This document shows, piece after piece, positions 6,469-6,757 of a stretch of DNA of 6,757 nt. Below the pieces are notes generated by a model. It was not told the DNA's origin. It worked only from the letters and a program-made list of their open reading frames with translations, and did no database searches. Position 1 is the stretch's first letter; every line of letters starts with the position of its first letter. This DNA comes from Deltaproteobacteria bacterium (GTDB lineage: Bacteria; Myxococcota_A; Polyangia; Polyangiales; Houyiibacteriaceae): contig JAFDFW010000107.1 in assembly GCA_019309605.1 (NCBI GenBank), forward strand, positions 1-6,757. The letters are read 5' to 3'. The position numbers were made by a program, and so were the translations under genes.

Positions 6469-6594
6469 TTCAGGAAACCCGGTTTTCGCACGCCAGCACA
6501 ACACACCGGAATCACACAAAAACCTCATACATGACCGGGACTTGACCGCGTCGCCGTGTTCACGGTTCGTCACTTCTGCTTGGGCCGATCGTTG

Positions 6595-6690
6595 TCATTC
6601 CTCAAAACGTCGTCCGTCGCGAACGCAGAGGGCGACCCAGAATGCGCGGTCGGCCTTGGACAGCCTAGGGCGTTTGGTCGGCAAGACCCT
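6595..6690 (-). pseudogene. Possible fragment of an integrase-core transposase
   Basis: On the minus strand a short frame reads KRPRLSKADRAFWVALCVRDGRRFEE before a TGA at 6597-6595 when its two halves, KRPRLSKADRAFW and VALCVRDGRRFEE, are joined. The first half resembles the segment just before the catalytic domain of many rve-type transposases (pattern K-R-P-R-L-x-x-x-D-R-x-F-W). The second half does not follow the family. It is too short and degraded for a firm claim. The rest of 6469-6757 shows no gene that I recognise on either strand. Confidence 0.25.
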
Positions 6691-6757
6691 TGCCGAATCA
6701 AATCCTTCACTAAGGTGTGTACCAAATCGGGGAGCTGTAAGCGCGCTCCTGTAGGAT

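Noticed and set aside
6424..6505. Complete tRNA gene
   Set aside because: Only the 3' half fits. The 5' acceptor strand, the D arm and the 5' side of the anticodon stem are absent.
6464..6754. Plus-strand ORF of 96 codons at the right edge
   Set aside because: There is no ribosome-binding site, its start lies inside the tRNA fragment and no family resemblance was seen, so it is not supported as a gene.
1..6757. CRISPR array or long tandem repeats
   Set aside because: No regularly spaced repeats were seen by reading either strand.

Overview
This GC-rich window is dominated by one compact minus-strand operon, about 5849 down to 388, flanked on both sides by relics of mobile DNA. The operon encodes a respiratory-type molybdoenzyme of the 'type II' DMSO reductase family, the group that includes ethylbenzene dehydrogenase, selenate reductase, chlorate reductase, dimethylsulfide dehydrogenase and steroid C25 dehydrogenase. 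In transcription order it holds a Tat-exported molybdopterin catalytic subunit (alpha), a four-cluster iron-sulfur subunit (beta), a heme-b-binding subunit (gamma), a TorD/NarJ-type assembly chaperone (delta), and a 36-residue single-span membrane protein that I provisionally call epsilon. All four gene junctions are the same 4-base ATGA stop/start overlap, so the five products are probably translationally coupled. The substrate cannot be read from the sequence.

Left edge (1-390): the C-terminal end of an IS91/IS801-like transposase runs on the plus strand, with its recognisable homology stopping abruptly near 224. It is followed by a perfect 9-bp inverted repeat just beyond the end of the operon.

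Right part (5850-6757): an intergenic region with AT-rich patches that should hold the operon promoter. Next comes a decayed tyrosine recombinase C-terminus (about 6184-6417, plus strand). Seven bases after its stop codon lies the 3' half of an initiator tRNA-Met(CAT) gene (6424-6468, minus strand), from the anticodon loop to an encoded CCA, with no 5' half. A recombinase next to a tRNA 3' fragment is the classic mark of an integrative element that used the tRNA as its attachment site. The last ~290 bases hold no intact gene, only a weak trace of another transposase on the minus strand.

How the parts work together (inference from the family): delta inserts the molybdenum cofactor into alpha. 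The Tat leader of alpha carries the folded alpha-beta complex across the membrane. Electrons pass between the Mo centre and FS0 of alpha, the four clusters of beta and the heme of gamma, then to or from a cytochrome or quinone partner not encoded here. Gamma has no visible signal peptide and the operon ends in a tiny membrane protein, so export or anchoring may differ from the characterised enzymes.

Host: GC-rich codon use, the IS91-like transposase type and the recombinase type suggest a delta-proteobacterial or myxobacterial-like genome. This is a guess from general resemblance only.
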